This document shows, piece by piece, positions 1 to 14,135 of a DNA stretch of 64,000 bases. Under the pieces are notes generated by a model that did not search any database, had not been told where the DNA came from, and saw only the letters and a list, made by a program, of their open reading frames with translations. Where the stretch lies: assembly GCA_002682825.1 (NCBI GenBank), contig NOKP01000001.1, positions 4,963,296 to 5,027,295 of the forward strand, given 5' to 3'. Each line of letters begins with the position of its first letter. Position 1 is the first letter of the stretch. The position numbers were made by a program, and so were the translations under genes. This DNA is from Neonectria sp. B-13. Its lineage: Eukaryota; Ascomycota; Sordariomycetes; Hypocreales; Nectriaceae.

Positions 1-2222
1 AATGGAACCTAGGCTTTTTTCCTTGTTTAGCAGCCTGTGGAAGGCTTTGGGCTGAGCTGAGCTGAGCTGCGGGCACACCCCCTGTTTAGGATGTCGAACA
101 ACGAACGCCCGTGCATGCACGAGGCCTCCTTACGTACGTAGTAAGGTTGGAGGTGAGTGAGAAGAATGTACGTAGTAGCTGTATTGGAAACTGGGGCGAT
201 GGGGCGATGGAGTACATATATAAACAAGGTCCCGTTGTGATGTTTGGACCTTTGGGAGATGACGCGCCGCGGGAGACGAACCAGGTTCACGTCCGATTCA
301 CATTAGCAGTGTCCCTTAATAAGTGTGCACCAAGCGAGAAGTCAGGTGGGAGCCAGACGGGCGCAACGCAGGACAGCAGTGATTCACGGACTCAGAAGTC
401 ACGGCGCATGTCATGTGCCACTGGATTTGCGGGAAGGGGCAATCAACCTAAAATCAGGTTTTCATAAAATTGCAGATTCACTGATCAAGGCTAATAGCGA
501 AGGAGTTGGGTCCATGGTGGCCGTGACCGTCGTGGAGATGAGCCATTACGTAGAGAACAGAGGAGGGTGCCGGTAGTTTTAATGATACAGGCACCAAAAT
601 CTACCAGGGAGCCCTGGTTGTCTCTGATTAGGGGCCAATCATCTCGGCTGATGATGATGCTGCTGTCGCGTAGCACGTCGTTAAAAAATAAGCTTGTTTC
701 TTGCTACTGCCTCGGCCATAGTCCACTGGTCTAGACATCCCCCCTGTAATTAAGCAGCAGCAAAAAAGGCCAGCAGAAGGCCTCGAAGGCCAGGAGTGGC
801 TTGTCTCCCTTTTCTGCTTTGTTTCTTATTGCCAACAAAACCTGCAGACAGTGGGCGGGTTTGGTCCGCCCTTGCAACCAAGTGCCTGATTCAGGCTTCC
901 CTGGTCACACCAATCCTCTTTGTCTGGCTCGTGTGGGTGCCACGACGTTCTTTGTGGGCCACCGATTGGATGATGGGACTTTGAGATGGTCCATGTGAAG
1001 CAAGGCGGTCTGTGGTACTCCGGCCGGCTTCATTAAACAACCAGGGAGAGAAGCCAAAGGTCCATGTTCCATTGTGGTCCGGCCACACGGGGAGAAACGG
1101 GTTATGAGCGGCCAGATGTGACGTATACGACTTCCGTAATCACTTCGTACACCACTCCGCACTGCACGCTGCACGCCGACGTAATTACACCGCTTCCGTT
1201 GGGCGGGCTTGCTTGTTTCTGCCCGTTTGCTCCAGGTTGCGCCACGGTGATGCGAAGCCAGCGCATCAAACACCTAAGCTACCTCGCCGGGCAAACCGTG
1301 CCCAACACCACTCTGGTAGCTAAAGGCACCTAGCCTGACCACATGTAAAAGCTGGCAGCACCTCAAGGCATCATCAAAGGCACTCCCGGTTTCAGGGCGG
1401 AGGCCTTCCTCGAGCTGGCCTCGAATTTTCTGCCAAAAGAAAGCATTTCCCTTGAAAGGCCCCTCAAATGGAGCCTCGAAAGGTCCCTCGAAAACCCCTT
1501 ACCGCAGCTCATCCCAAGCAAGCAAATGCAAATTAACACCCGACACGGAAGACAAGGCGGTCCGCGGTTTACGTGAGACAGGGCTAGAAACCAAGCCCAG
1601 CGCAAGGGGCAGCAGCCAATCAGCGCACAACCACTTTGTACACTTCCACAGCTTCCCTGAGCCAAGGTCGTAATAAGCTCACCTACCAAGTCTTGGTGGG
1701 GTCTCGCCCAATAGCGATCGGCTGGTGACGGTGTGCGGCTTCTGGAGGATGGGCCTTTTGCATTGAATTCGCCCACCTCACACTACAACCCAAGCATTGA
1801 CCAAAGCAGCCTCTCAGTGGGGAAATACACAAGATCCGCAAATAACCCAACGAAACGCACAGTGCCGATGTGAGCTTCGGAGTACGTCGTATACACTGTG
1901 CTGCACTGTCCCTACCTGCCAGACTCCACCGTGCGCTGCTCCGTCGTTGCGCCGGACGCCAGACGCCAGACGCCAGACGACACCACAAGGCTCGGAGCTC
2001 AACCACCACCCAGGAACGTCCTCAACCCATCAGCCCTGCACCTGCGCCCTGCCTTGCCCTGCCTTGCCTCGCCTTGGCCCTTGGCAGGTTGCTGCCCCAC
2101 TGGAACTTCCGTTTCGGCGCCGCAAGACCCACGAGCCCGGTCTGCTGTGCCCGCTGCCTCTCAATCGCATCCCAACCCCCGAACCGAAATACCCCGCAGT
2201 CGCCGTCGAAGCCGAAGTCGCC
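1..2222. other. Intergenic region upstream of PYM
   Basis: No convincing gene is seen; the open frames here are short and lack recognisable protein features. The stretch holds small low-complexity runs: a triple GAGCT repeat near 52-68, three copies of CGCCAGA near 1957-1980, and a C/T-rich run (CTGCC/CTTGCC) from about 2037 to 2090. The last few hundred bases are likely the PYM promoter and leader. Confidence 0.6.
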
Positions 2223-2825
2223 ATGCCTTCGCAACCGTCCAACGCCGGCATTGTCACCAACGAGGACAGCGGCAGTCGCGAGATCCCCCAGTCCGTCCGT
2301 GCCGACGGCACCACGCGCAAGGCCATCAAGATCCGGCCGGGTTACCGCCCCGCCGAGGACGTTGAGGTCTACAAGAACCGCACCGCGAATGCCTTCCGCG
2401 AGCGGGGCAAGAGAATCGGCATCCCGGGCGCCGCCAGCACCGGCGAGGACAACTCGGAGCAAGCATCCGCCGCGAACAACAAGAACGCCAAGAGACGGGA
2501 GGCTCGTAGAAAGGCCAAGGCCAGTGGCGACGGCGACGATGACGACAATGCTGCTCCCACCCCGGACCATCCCAAGGCCGAGGATGCGGACCCCGAAGTT
2601 GAGCGCGAGAAGAAGGCCCGGAATCTTAAGAAGAAGCTGAAGCAGGCCAAGGATCTCAAAAATAAGAAGGAGGGTGGCGAAGCTCTGCTGCCGGAGCAGA
2701 TCGCCAAGGTTATCAAGATCAATGAGCTGATTCGGGAGCTTGATGCGCTAGGCTTTGATGCCGAAGGAGAACCTAAGTCGGAGTCGAATACCGCCCCTAC
2801 CGAGGGTGATGACAAAAAGGATTGA
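2223..2825 (+). CDS. PYM1: PYM/WIBG-like Mago-binding protein (exon junction complex recycling factor)
   Basis: Intronless frame of 200 residues. The N-terminal segment at about residues 31-56 reads AIKIRPGYRP-AEDVEVYKNR and is followed by a basic RERGKR stretch, which matches the Mago-binding segment of PYM/WIBG proteins (family knowledge: this segment contacts the Mago-Y14 heterodimer and helps strip exon junction complexes from translated mRNAs in the cytoplasm). The middle is low complexity and charged, with a KRREARRKAK patch and an aspartate run. The C-terminal third (about 120-190) is a lysine/glutamate-rich helix with a KKLKQAKDLKNKKEGG core, as in other PYM proteins. The open frame continues upstream to 1797, but the ATG at 2223 is chosen because the conserved N-terminus starts just after it and the upstream part is proline-rich leader-like sequence. 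It stands alone, about 940 bp before RPT4 on the same strand. Confidence 0.88.
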   Translation: MPSQPSNAGIVTNEDSGSREIPQSVRADGTTRKAIKIRPGYRPAEDVEVYKNRTANAFRERGKRIGIPGAASTGEDNSEQASAANNKNAKRREARRKAKASGDGDDDDNAAPTPDHPKAEDADPEVEREKKARNLKKKLKQAKDLKNKKEGGEALLPEQIAKVIKINELIRELDALGFDAEGEPKSESNTAPTEGDDKKD

Positions 2826-3768
2826 AATCTCGCTGCTGAAGTCATGGCAAATCAGTCACCCACAGTTGCGCCATCAGTGCCGCGCCTTCGAGCTCGCGAT
2901 CTGCTGAGATTACATCTAGACCATCCACACAAGTTGGCGGTTAGGGGATGTCTATGGCTTAAATCCGAGATGAAGAGGATGATCGTTGGATCTAGTTGGG
3001 GGGTTTGCATGAGTCGATGAACAACAGTACTGGCGTTATCGAGTTACATCACGCACCTTTCTCTTTTATAGAGGTCTTGGTTGTCTGGTTGCACAAAGCA
3101 AGCCAACTCAAGCAACTGAGCGAGACGGCGCCTTCTGATCGTGCCGTAGTGATACGCTGGGAATCTATGGGCCAGTAGAATTCCTGTAGCAGGGGTAGTT
3201 TGCTTTTCAAATAGAAACCAAGAGCTGTCACGCGTGTGGATGCGAGTGTTGGGATGTGACCTACCTCGATTACGGTAAGTGATGGCTTCGTGTATGGTGC
3301 AAAAATGCGTGCCACCTGGTTTCTTCATATGGTTTACACTTTAATGTTCAAATTTTATGTTTATTTTTTGCTTCCGTGTCGTACCATGCACGACATAAAT
3401 ACACAAAGATCAAACCACAGCCACTTCCTCGAACTCCTTTGCAAGTAAGTCAACGAAGCTCGGTGACCAAAAGTCCAGTCAACGGTATAGGGTAAGTAAC
3501 TTCGGCACGGCAGTGACACATTGGGGCGCGATTCTCCGAGATTCTGCCGACTTGGCTTGGTCTTGGCTAGCAGGGGTTAGCAGAAGGCTCCAGCCGGTGA
3601 GGTAAGCTCTCTGTCTGCCATGAACAACATCCGTCACCGTTGACCATCTCTGCCACGTCCCGAAGCCGAGCTCCCAACACCCAACGCCCGCCTCTCCTTC
3701 ATCAGCAAAGCTATCCCATCGAATAATTTTATACGGGCCAGTCGACGGACAGACCCAACTTCGCCATC
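2826..3768. other. Intergenic region and RPT4 promoter
   Basis: No gene is supported. The region contains the PYM 3' flank and the RPT4 upstream region. Small open frames on both strands have no recognisable features. I looked for a GGTGGCAAA-type proteasome control element and did not see one. Confidence 0.6.
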
Positions 3769-5130
3769 ATGACTGCCGAAGAAGAGCGCCAGGCCGCCCT
3801 CAATTCCTACCGGGCCAAGCTCATCGAATCCCGCGAATGGGAAGCGAAGCTCAAGAACCTGCGACTTGAGATCAAGGACATGCAGCGCGAGTTCGATCGC
3901 ACTGAGGATAATATCAAGGCGCTGCAGAGCGTCGGACAGATTATCGGCGAAGTCCTAAAACAGCTCGACGACGAGAGATGTGAGGCAAACACCAAGCTGC
4001 GCACGTGAATGGATGGGCGCTGACAGTTCTTATCGCAGTCATCGTCAAGGCATCTTCCGGACCCCGATATGTCGTCGGCTGCAGGTCTAAGGTCGACAAG
4101 GTGAAGCTGAAGCAGGGCACGCGCGTGGCCCTGGACATGACGACGCTCACTATCATGCGAATGCTCCCCCGAGAGGTCGACCCGTTGGTGTACAACATGT
4201 CGCTGGAAGATCCCGGACAAGTCAGCTTTGCGGGTATTGGTGGACTGAACGACCAGATTCGAGAGCTACGAGAGGTGATTGAGCTCCCGCTGAAGAACCC
4301 CGAGCTATTCCTCCGAGTGGGCATCAAGCCGCCCAAGGGAGTGTTGCTGTACGGCCCCCCTGGTACTGGAAAGACTCTCCTGGCGCGAGCCGTTGCCAGT
4401 AGTCTGGAGACAAATTTCCTGAAGGGTATGCGCCCTGCGATTCATGTTCTGCCCCGGAACGCTTGACTAACTGGCGACTAGTTGTCTCTTCCGCCATCGT
4501 TGACAAGTACATCGGAGAGTCGGCGCGACTCATCCGCGAAATGTTCGGATATGCTAAGGAGCACGAGCCTTGCATCATCTTCATGGACGAGATCGACGCC
4601 ATCGGTGGACGACGATTCTCGGAGGGTACTAGTGCTGATCGAGAAATTCAAAGAACACTGATGGAGCTGCTGAACCAACTGGATGGTTTCGACTACCTGG
4701 GCAAGACAAAGATCATCATGGCTACGAATCGACCTGATACGCTGGACCCTGCGCTGCTCCGTGCTGGCCGTCTGGATCGTAAGATCGAGATCCCCCTGCC
4801 AAACGAGGCCGGCCGGTTGGAGGTTCTCAAGATTCACTCGTCGGGCGTGGTGCTCGATGGTGACATCGATTTTGAGAGCGTGGTCAAGATGAGCGATGGA
4901 CTGAACGGCGCCGATTTGAGAAACGTTGTAACCGAGGCGTAAGTACCACACTCGCCAGAGCTCTTTTGGACCTTTGTTATGCATGATCGGTTGCTGACAC
5001 ACGTGATAGGGGTCTGTTCGCCATCAAGGACTACCGAGACTCTATCAACCAGGATGACTTCAACAAGGCGGTCCGCAAGGTTGCCGAATCGAAGAAGCTC
5101 GAGGGCAAGTTGGAGTACCAGAAGCTGTAA
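3769..5130 (+). CDS. RPT4: 26S proteasome regulatory ATPase subunit Rpt4
   Basis: Four exons (3769-3979, 4039-4425, 4482-4938, 5010-5130) join to a 391-residue protein, the usual length for Rpt4. It is one of the six AAA+ ATPases at the base of the 19S cap, which unfold ubiquitinated substrates and open the 20S gate. Visible features: an N-terminal coiled coil (residues about 5-65), an OB-fold segment ([20 protein letters not shown]), the inter-domain stretch [20 protein letters not shown], Walker A GPPGTGKT from residue 176, Walker [15 protein letters not shown], sensor [21 protein letters not shown] with arginine fingers, and a C-terminal helical lid ending [10 protein letters not shown] without a HbYX motif, as expected for Rpt4. 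All introns are 56-71 nt GT-AG. The second proteasome gene in the window, PRE4, lies about 7 kb away. Assignment to Rpt4 rather than another Rpt rests on the N-terminal coiled coil and length. Confidence 0.96.
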
Positions 5131-6277
5131 GCGGGAGGGGGCGGGATTAGGTGAGAGGGATAGAGGCGCACGGGAAGTCCAAGGATTGAGCATCGAGGAC
5201 CGAGGGTATGAAGCCCGCTGGTAATCTTGTAAGACTGTACAGTAGAGACGAGCTGGCGCCGTAGATGGCCCAGCCCTGGAAGCAGGAATGCGAATGGCGT
5301 CTCGGAACAAGGACCCCAATGAGCGGACTTCGGATCCGACCCGGTGACTGTCATGACATGTGGAAGCACAAGCATGAAGCTGGTGTCAGCAACTAGCCGA
5401 TGATACAGTGGACTCCGGTGAGATGCATTCACGTCGAGTGTCGACAAGCTCATAGATTCCCAAGGCTGATTTTCCGTAAGACTTTGCATGACACCCCAAT
5501 AACACACCGACCTTTCGCCAATCACGGCCATCTACCTCCCGGGTCCAAGGGTGCTTGGGGCGCCTGAATCCGGCCTACTGCTGAGCGTCTAGAACCCTAT
5601 CGGACAGCGTCTAGGGTGCTAGGCTAGGGCTTAGCTGTGTTGTTGGGTTGCTGGGGAGGAATTCAGTCGCGCCGCCTTTTCTTTAGTTTTCTCTCTTCAC
5701 CTGATGATGCGGTGTAGTTATCAACAAGCCACGCGCAGGAAGCCACAAGTCAGCATTGCCTTAAGGCTGAGGCCAAGCGTTTGGATAGGGCACGATGGTG
5801 TCGGTGGACAACTACGGAATGTCCTGGATGGAGGGCCTGGACGTGAAGGCGTCCTGTGGTCTTCCGCCACTCGATAGCTCGGCTTATGACCCAACCCGAC
5901 TCGAACTAGGCTCTGCCAGCGGGAACGAGTAGCAGTTGAAGGCCGAAACGGCTCAGGAGGAAGCGATATGCGGGAATGATGAGGGCATCCATCGCGTATG
6001 CCACAGGAAGGCAAGGTACAGGAGCAGAGCCTCGTCAACCGACGGCCCCCAATCATGTAAAAGCCAAGGGACTCACCAACGACAGTCAGCACGGCTGGGG
6101 ACGTGACGGGCTGAACATGCACTTCTAGGGGATGTCTGGGTGGATGTCTGGGTGACGGAGTAAGGTAAGCTCGGCGGGCCCCTCCTGCTCTTGGCCCCTC
6201 GATGGGGCAACGTGGCTGATGTCAGAGTGCTGGATGGCTCACTTCTGGAGGCTCGCGGCCAGCCTCATCCTGGCCCT

Positions 6278-8747
6278 GTACTTCGTACATTGTACCTACA
6301 GTTCTTCCCAGGTTCAACCTCATCGGGCATGGGTGACGAAGAGGGGGCTTCAGCGATCCCCCTCCTCCAGGGGCAAGGGCCACAGGTTCATTGGCCCTGA
6401 GGCGATGGGCATTGCGGGCAAGTAAGCGGGCAGCATGTGTTCTGCTCCGTCTCATCTCTCAGGTTGGTTGTGAAGAAGGAATGGTGTGAGTGAGAGAAGC
6501 AACACCCCTCACACATATCTCAATGTACGATACATGCATGCTACGCCGGGCAAAGCGACGACGCCGAAGCAACCAAGCATAAGCCAAGCGAAGCGAGGGC
6601 AAGGCAAAGTCGACACTGAACGACGCCCGCGCTTGCGCTTGTTGAGAGGTGGGAACGAAGCCAAGGGAGCGCCGAACAGGAGGGCGCTAGTTGAGGCCTG
6701 GAAATGCTATTCTTAGAGTTGTTTACGGATATTAGGGGGATCAAGTGAGGCTGTGAGGGACCCATCGATGGCATGGCGATCTGGCGCCACTGGCCCAAGC
6801 TGCAAGCAACAAGCAGAGGCCCGGTGGTCGCCGCTCTTTTCCCACGAAAGGAAGCGCTTGATGGACAGAGAGAGAGAGATCCATCCAGGGGATTAAGCCA
6901 GGGGGTCGAGACAAACTCTCAGGGGCCCGCCCAGTGCTGGGCAACCAGGGGCAATGCCGAGGGGTGGATGGGTGGATGTTGAGCGGGCGAGAAGGGCTGG
7001 AGAAATACGAAGTAGAATGACGACGTGCTCCGGGAAGAGAGCGCGGGAAGCCGACCAGTCGAGCCAAGCGCGCTCGTACTTTGTTTCGTGAGGCCAAGAT
7101 GCAGAAGTGGGAAGTGGAGGTGATAGGGATCGCCTGTCTGAGACTTCTAATAAGGCCTACTTCGTATGCGATTTCAAGTTGATACGCACTTAGCTTAGTC
7201 TACGAAGTACGTTGTACGGCGTGCCTGATCCTGTTCCGTGGCGGCGGCTCAGGGTCGGTCGGACACTCCGTGCGTGGGTAGTAGTGTACGGCAGCGGTGG
7301 TTGAACGGTGGTGGTGATGATGATGCTTGTGGACATCGTGATACGGCAAAAACCACTTACTTCGTAGCAGAGCACAGAGTCCAGATTTGCTCGTGTCAAC
7401 CCGGACCCAGGTGCGTCATAGGCCCGAGCTGGGAGCATCTGGAGTAGCATCCACCGCTCACACTCCCCTCCGCTGGCTGCTCGCCATTTTGGCCCCCAGT
7501 TCGTTGTGCCCATGTCCATGTTGGAGTGCAATACTACACGCGATGTAGATACAAGTTGAGACAAAGACACACGCACCAATTCTTCCAACCGTTCCTGTTT
7601 GTTGTTGGCTGAGGAGGTACGCCAGAGACTCCGTGAGGTGGAGGGAGGGTGTGGGAAGAGTGGATGTAGAAGGATCTGGTTTGGTTTCGGGAGACGTGTT
7701 GCCATGGGGGCAGGCGGCATTGTCAGTTTCCCATCGGCTCTCATGGGCTAGATTCATCTGGGCGGCTCGACGACATGCCGTTGCCATGACGAAGTTATTG
7801 GCAAGCTTTGATGAATCTTGGCTCGCCTCCTCATCAGCATACCTGCGATGAATGACACAGCGCTGAGGAGTGCTCGGGGGGCGATCATTGCTCAGGCACC
7901 GCCCACCACTCACCTAACCAGCCCGGCGGAGCTTGCACCGAGTCGGCATAGATTGCCCGGTGTGCTATTATTACCATCAAAGAACATCTTGGTGACTGGT
8001 CTCATGAGTGACTTTGCTAGGTTCGGAAGTGGCCATGGCCATGTGTGGTGTAGCATGGCACGGCATGGTATGGAATAGAACATTCGGGGATGTTGGTTCA
8101 GATTGACGATGTCGGGTTTTGTTACGGTCTACGTGCCTAGTTTAGTTGATGATTGATGCTGACAAGTGCAATTCCGCACGCCTTTCCTACCCCGACCATC
8201 AACGAATAGCACGCATGGCTTGGACGGGCCAAGTTGGCCACACTGCGGTGACTGCACACCAGAACGCAGTGGAACAATCAGCCGCAAGGAGAATAGGGGA
8301 TTGTTGTGTCCATTCCTGCATATCGAAGCACACAGCAGTAAACCCAAAACACCGGATGGCGGTACATCCCTGAGCCTTCCCAAACTTGACATTGGAAGCC
8401 CGGGCGGGACGGGACGGGGCAGGACAGGACAGGACAGGACAGGACAGGACAGAGCTGAGAGAGAATCAGAAGAGCCTGGGAAAGGGAAAGAGAAAATATC
8501 CATGTCGATTGGAGCGTTTCTGGGTTCCCAGCGGGAAAGGCAGGCGCCCAGATGCCCTCCCTCCTAACACCTCATGGCGGCAGCGCTCTCGTCGGCGGGC
8601 CCTACGATCCCCTCTAGGTACCATGTTTGGTGTGTCTCCTGGTGGCCCTAGCGGTCACTGTGGCGGCTTTGTCCCCCTGTCAATGTGCCCCCCCCTCCTC
8701 CACCCCACTGTCATCCCCGCCCCACCTCGCAAGTAGGTACGAAGTAC
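6278..8747. repeat. Cluster of six TACTTCGTA/TACGAAGTA motifs
   Basis: Exact copies sit at 6279-6287, 7006-7014, 7158-7166, 7201-7209, 7358-7366 and 8738-8746. The first and last extend to GTACTTCGTAC and GTACGAAGTAC, a palindrome apart from its central three bases. I found no exact copy elsewhere in the window; a degenerate copy set lies near 33651-33680. Function is unknown; the form suggests a dimeric protein-binding site or a remnant of a dispersed repeat. Confidence 0.6.
8421..8450 (+). repeat. (AGGAC)6 microsatellite
   Basis: Six perfect tandem AGGAC units, preceded by the related runs GGGACGGGAC and GGGGC. It lies in the gene-free region about 700 bp upstream of GFA1. Confidence 0.9.
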
Positions 8748-9147
8748 TCCGTCCATTCATTCACCAGCTCTCACAAGGTCGTCGGAGAGCGTCGTAGCCT
8801 GGTGCAAGCTACCGGGGAGGTAGGTGCGGTAGCTGCTGCACACCTTTCCCCCCTCGGCGGCCCCTCCCTCCTCACCCCCACAATAAAGCTGAGCCCAAGC
8901 CTCAGTGCTTGCCCGCCACTTCCTGACGCCCCAGCACAAGCACCCAAGAAAACATACATATACATCGAGCTCTTCCTCTCCTTCTTCACTTTCTTGGTCC
9001 TGCTCCTTCTTCTCCTGACATACATTCTTGCTTCGTGATACCCCTCCTCAACTCCTCCAGCTGCGTACCTTCTCTCGCTCTTCCCCTCTCGACGACCTAC
9101 CTCCCCCCACCGAATCTCCCTCTGCGACCCGTTGAGAGCCAGACAAC

Positions 9148-11852
<2,705 letters not shown>

Positions 11853-12443
11853 ATTCGCCACTGGCTTATCATCGTGTGCAGTGTAAGGGGAACCGTCGCG
11901 CTGGTGCGCACGGGTTTATGAACATTGGAGTTGGCTTTGGACAAAATTGGGCTTGCGTGAAAGGATAGGCAAGTCTTGTCTGGGTAGCATGAGATTTTGG
12001 TCAAGCAATGAAACGAACGGGCGGCCAGGGACCAGGCCTGATATTATTTAGATGATTTAAATGGACGTTGACAAGTTGGTCCTCGAGAAGAGGAATCGAT
12101 GACAAGTTGGCCTTATTTTGCGACAATATTAGTTACGATCAGGCAATGTAATCATGGATCTATGAATTTCTTGTTGGTGAAGAACAGATACGAATCCTTT
12201 GTGTCTATTGTTACAGCGTCTAATTGCCCACCCCTTCCCCGCGACTTGTTGACGGGTGATTTCCGCCTCAGGGGTGGATCATCCTAGAGCGTCATCAACT
12301 CCACCGCATGCCCTGAAGCTTGACGATGTGCTTTCACCGAGCTTCTCTCTCTTCCTCTAGATGGTTGGATTCCTCACGTCCTCTCGTCAATTATCCCTAT
12401 GACTAAGACGTTGCGTTACATGATGCCCTTCGCGCCTGACTGC
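11853..12443. other. Convergent intergenic region GFA1/PRE4
   Basis: Tail-to-tail spacer between GFA1 (+) and PRE4 (-). It should contain both 3' UTRs and polyadenylation signals; no gene or repeat is visible. Confidence 0.6.
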
Positions 12444-13373
12444 TTAGACTGTTTGAGTACCATAGCCCTTGATCCTCTCGGCAAATGCCCAGCTCTGGGC
12501 CTCGAGCTTCTCGTTCTCCTTGAGGTCGACGCCATCCTTGGTCACGACAGCAATGGAGTATGAGTCCAAGCTGCGGGCGTCACGGTAGTAGAGGACCTTC
12601 ATGCACTCCTTGATGATGTTGATAGCCTCCTCCTGGGTGAGTTTCTTGGCGGCTTCCTCGTCGGGAACGTGGCGGCGCATGATGGGCTGGGCGAGCATGG
12701 AACCGAAGCCGGTGGCGAGGGAGGGAGCGCTGTAGGTGCTACCGAGGAGATCGGCGGCAGCGAGGAAGGGCGCACCATCGTCGTCGAGGCCGGCAACGAG
12801 GAGGTGGTTCCAGAGGGGGTCGAACTTGGTGCGGCGGTTGTACAGCAACTTGGCGAGATAGCGGTGGAGGTTGGCGGCGTTGAGGCGCGGCTCATCGGGG
12901 GAGGTATAAGCCTCGTTGAGGGAGAGGTCGGTAAGGTGGCGGTTGAGATACTGCATGTCGGAGACGTCGCCGCTGAAGCCCAGGACGGAGGAGTCGGCGA
13001 AGGGCCGGAGGCGCTTGACGTCGGTGAAGCGGGCGAGGGAGCCATACGAGGCTAGATGAAGAGGTTAGATTGGAGTCCTGAGCCCGAGAGAACGAGAACC
13101 AAGAGACGAGTACGAACCCAGGTTATCGGCGGCAATGACTACGCCTTCCTTGAACTTGATGGCGATGACGGAGGTACCGGTGACGATGGGCTGCTGGGTG
13201 CTCTGCTTGGGGCCGTTGTTGTCGTGCATGAAGGTGGCATCGTAGGCGCCGTAGACATCGTCTCTGGGCTGTTTTGGAAGGAAGAAAAGAGAAAGGGTCA
13301 GCGGGTTTGGACAATCGGGCTGTCAGGACGGGGAGGGACATACACGACCCCAGTTTTGCGGACGGTGATCCAT
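12444..13373 (-). CDS. PRE4: 20S proteasome subunit beta7 (yeast Pre4, human PSMB4)
   Basis: Three exons read on the minus strand (13373-13344, 13268-13118, 13051-12444) give 262 residues. It is a structural, non-catalytic beta subunit of the 20S core. The start reads [20 protein letters not shown], then a propeptide-like segment up to [14 protein letters not shown], where the processed subunit starts with TG(T/S) but lacks the catalytic N-terminal Thr context of beta1/2/5. Further family signatures are [56 protein letters not shown] and a C-terminal [23 protein letters not shown]. The second intron has a weak donor, GTTCGT; the codon for Ala (G|CC) spans it and restores [10 protein letters not shown]. 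Divergent from the HMG-box gene. Longer frames upstream on this strand are proline/serine-rich noise. Confidence 0.94.
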
Positions 13374-14135
13374 AGCTGCTGGGTGTATGTGGATGTGCGA
13401 AGTGGTTGGAGGAGAGGTGGATGTCGACAGACGCCCGGTTCAGTGGACGATGGGGAGTGAGAGATGAGTTGGGAATTAGGTAGATCCCGGTCGTCGTGGG
13501 GAAGTTGTGGTTGCGTTTGGGGTCGTGGTTCGTCGCAGGGCGTGGTGAGTTGGATGGCGGAGATGAGTTGGCGTTGGAGTCGGGAGCTGCTCGCTGGAGG
13601 CTTCGTCTCAATGTCGCGTCCTACGGCAGCCTGCCTCCACTGTGAGGCCAGTGAGTGAGGGTGGGTGGAGGGAACGGGTTACGTAAGCTGACATCACTGT
13701 GATGATTGGCCGGGGCGCACAGCTGCAGCCAGCGAAAAGCTGTGAGCTTCGGGACCGGGCAGAGTCGATAGTACTTCTCTCTGTGCGAGCCCAGTGTGGC
13801 GCATAAATGTACCCGATACGAAGGAGCTATCAGCTGCAAGCAACGAGCTGGAGCCCACCTCATCCGGCGTTGCAGCTTATCATTGGCTCCCGGCAAGGGA
13901 AAAGCCCACAAATGGAGAACTCACTGCCTGAACTCGCAGGTTGGACTCGGCTCGTTCAATAACTGCAATTGCGACAATCTCAGCCTCACACAACGAACGA
14001 CCGACGACGGCACGCGACTCCAAGCAACGTCCAATCTGGGTGGCCGCTTACTCTCCACTCTCGTTGGCATAGTCACACTGCTCCTCGGTTTCTCTTTAAA
14101 ACAGCTCCTGTGTCTCTGTGATATCACCCACCAAG
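13374..14135. other. Divergent promoter region PRE4 / mitochondrial HMG protein
   Basis: A 762-bp head-to-head spacer. Two reverse CCAAT boxes (ATTGG) are visible at 13705-13709 and 13882-13886, plausible sites for the fungal CCAAT-binding complex serving either gene (inference). The last 100 bases before the HMG gene are pyrimidine-rich. No gene is supported inside. Confidence 0.5.

Larger units (their letters stand above)
5131..9147. other. 4-kb gene-free stretch between RPT4 and GFA1
   Basis: No frame here looks like a protein: those present are rich in Arg, Pro and Ser, lack domains, and overlap one another on both strands. What it does hold is six exact copies of the 9-mer TACTTCGTA or its complement (6279-8746), a six-unit AGGAC repeat, and from about 8690 to 9147 a strongly pyrimidine-rich plus strand that probably forms the GFA1 core promoter and leader. 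Non-coding RNA or an extended GFA1 leader cannot be excluded. Confidence 0.55.

Noticed and set aside
1797..2222. 142-codon upstream extension of PYM
   Set aside because: No stop codon in frame, but the sequence is proline/histidine-rich and the conserved Mago-binding segment follows the ATG at 2223 at the usual distance.
7190..7913. Two overlapping minus-strand frames (184 and 151 codons) in the RPT4-GFA1 gap
   Set aside because: Proline/serine/arginine-rich with no conserved block, no signal peptide and no splice support; they probably arise from the GC-rich sequence.
13123..13611. 162-codon minus-strand frame extending PRE4 upstream
   Set aside because: It reads through PRE4 intron 1 in a different frame; the spliced product restores the beta7 sequence with ATG at 13373.
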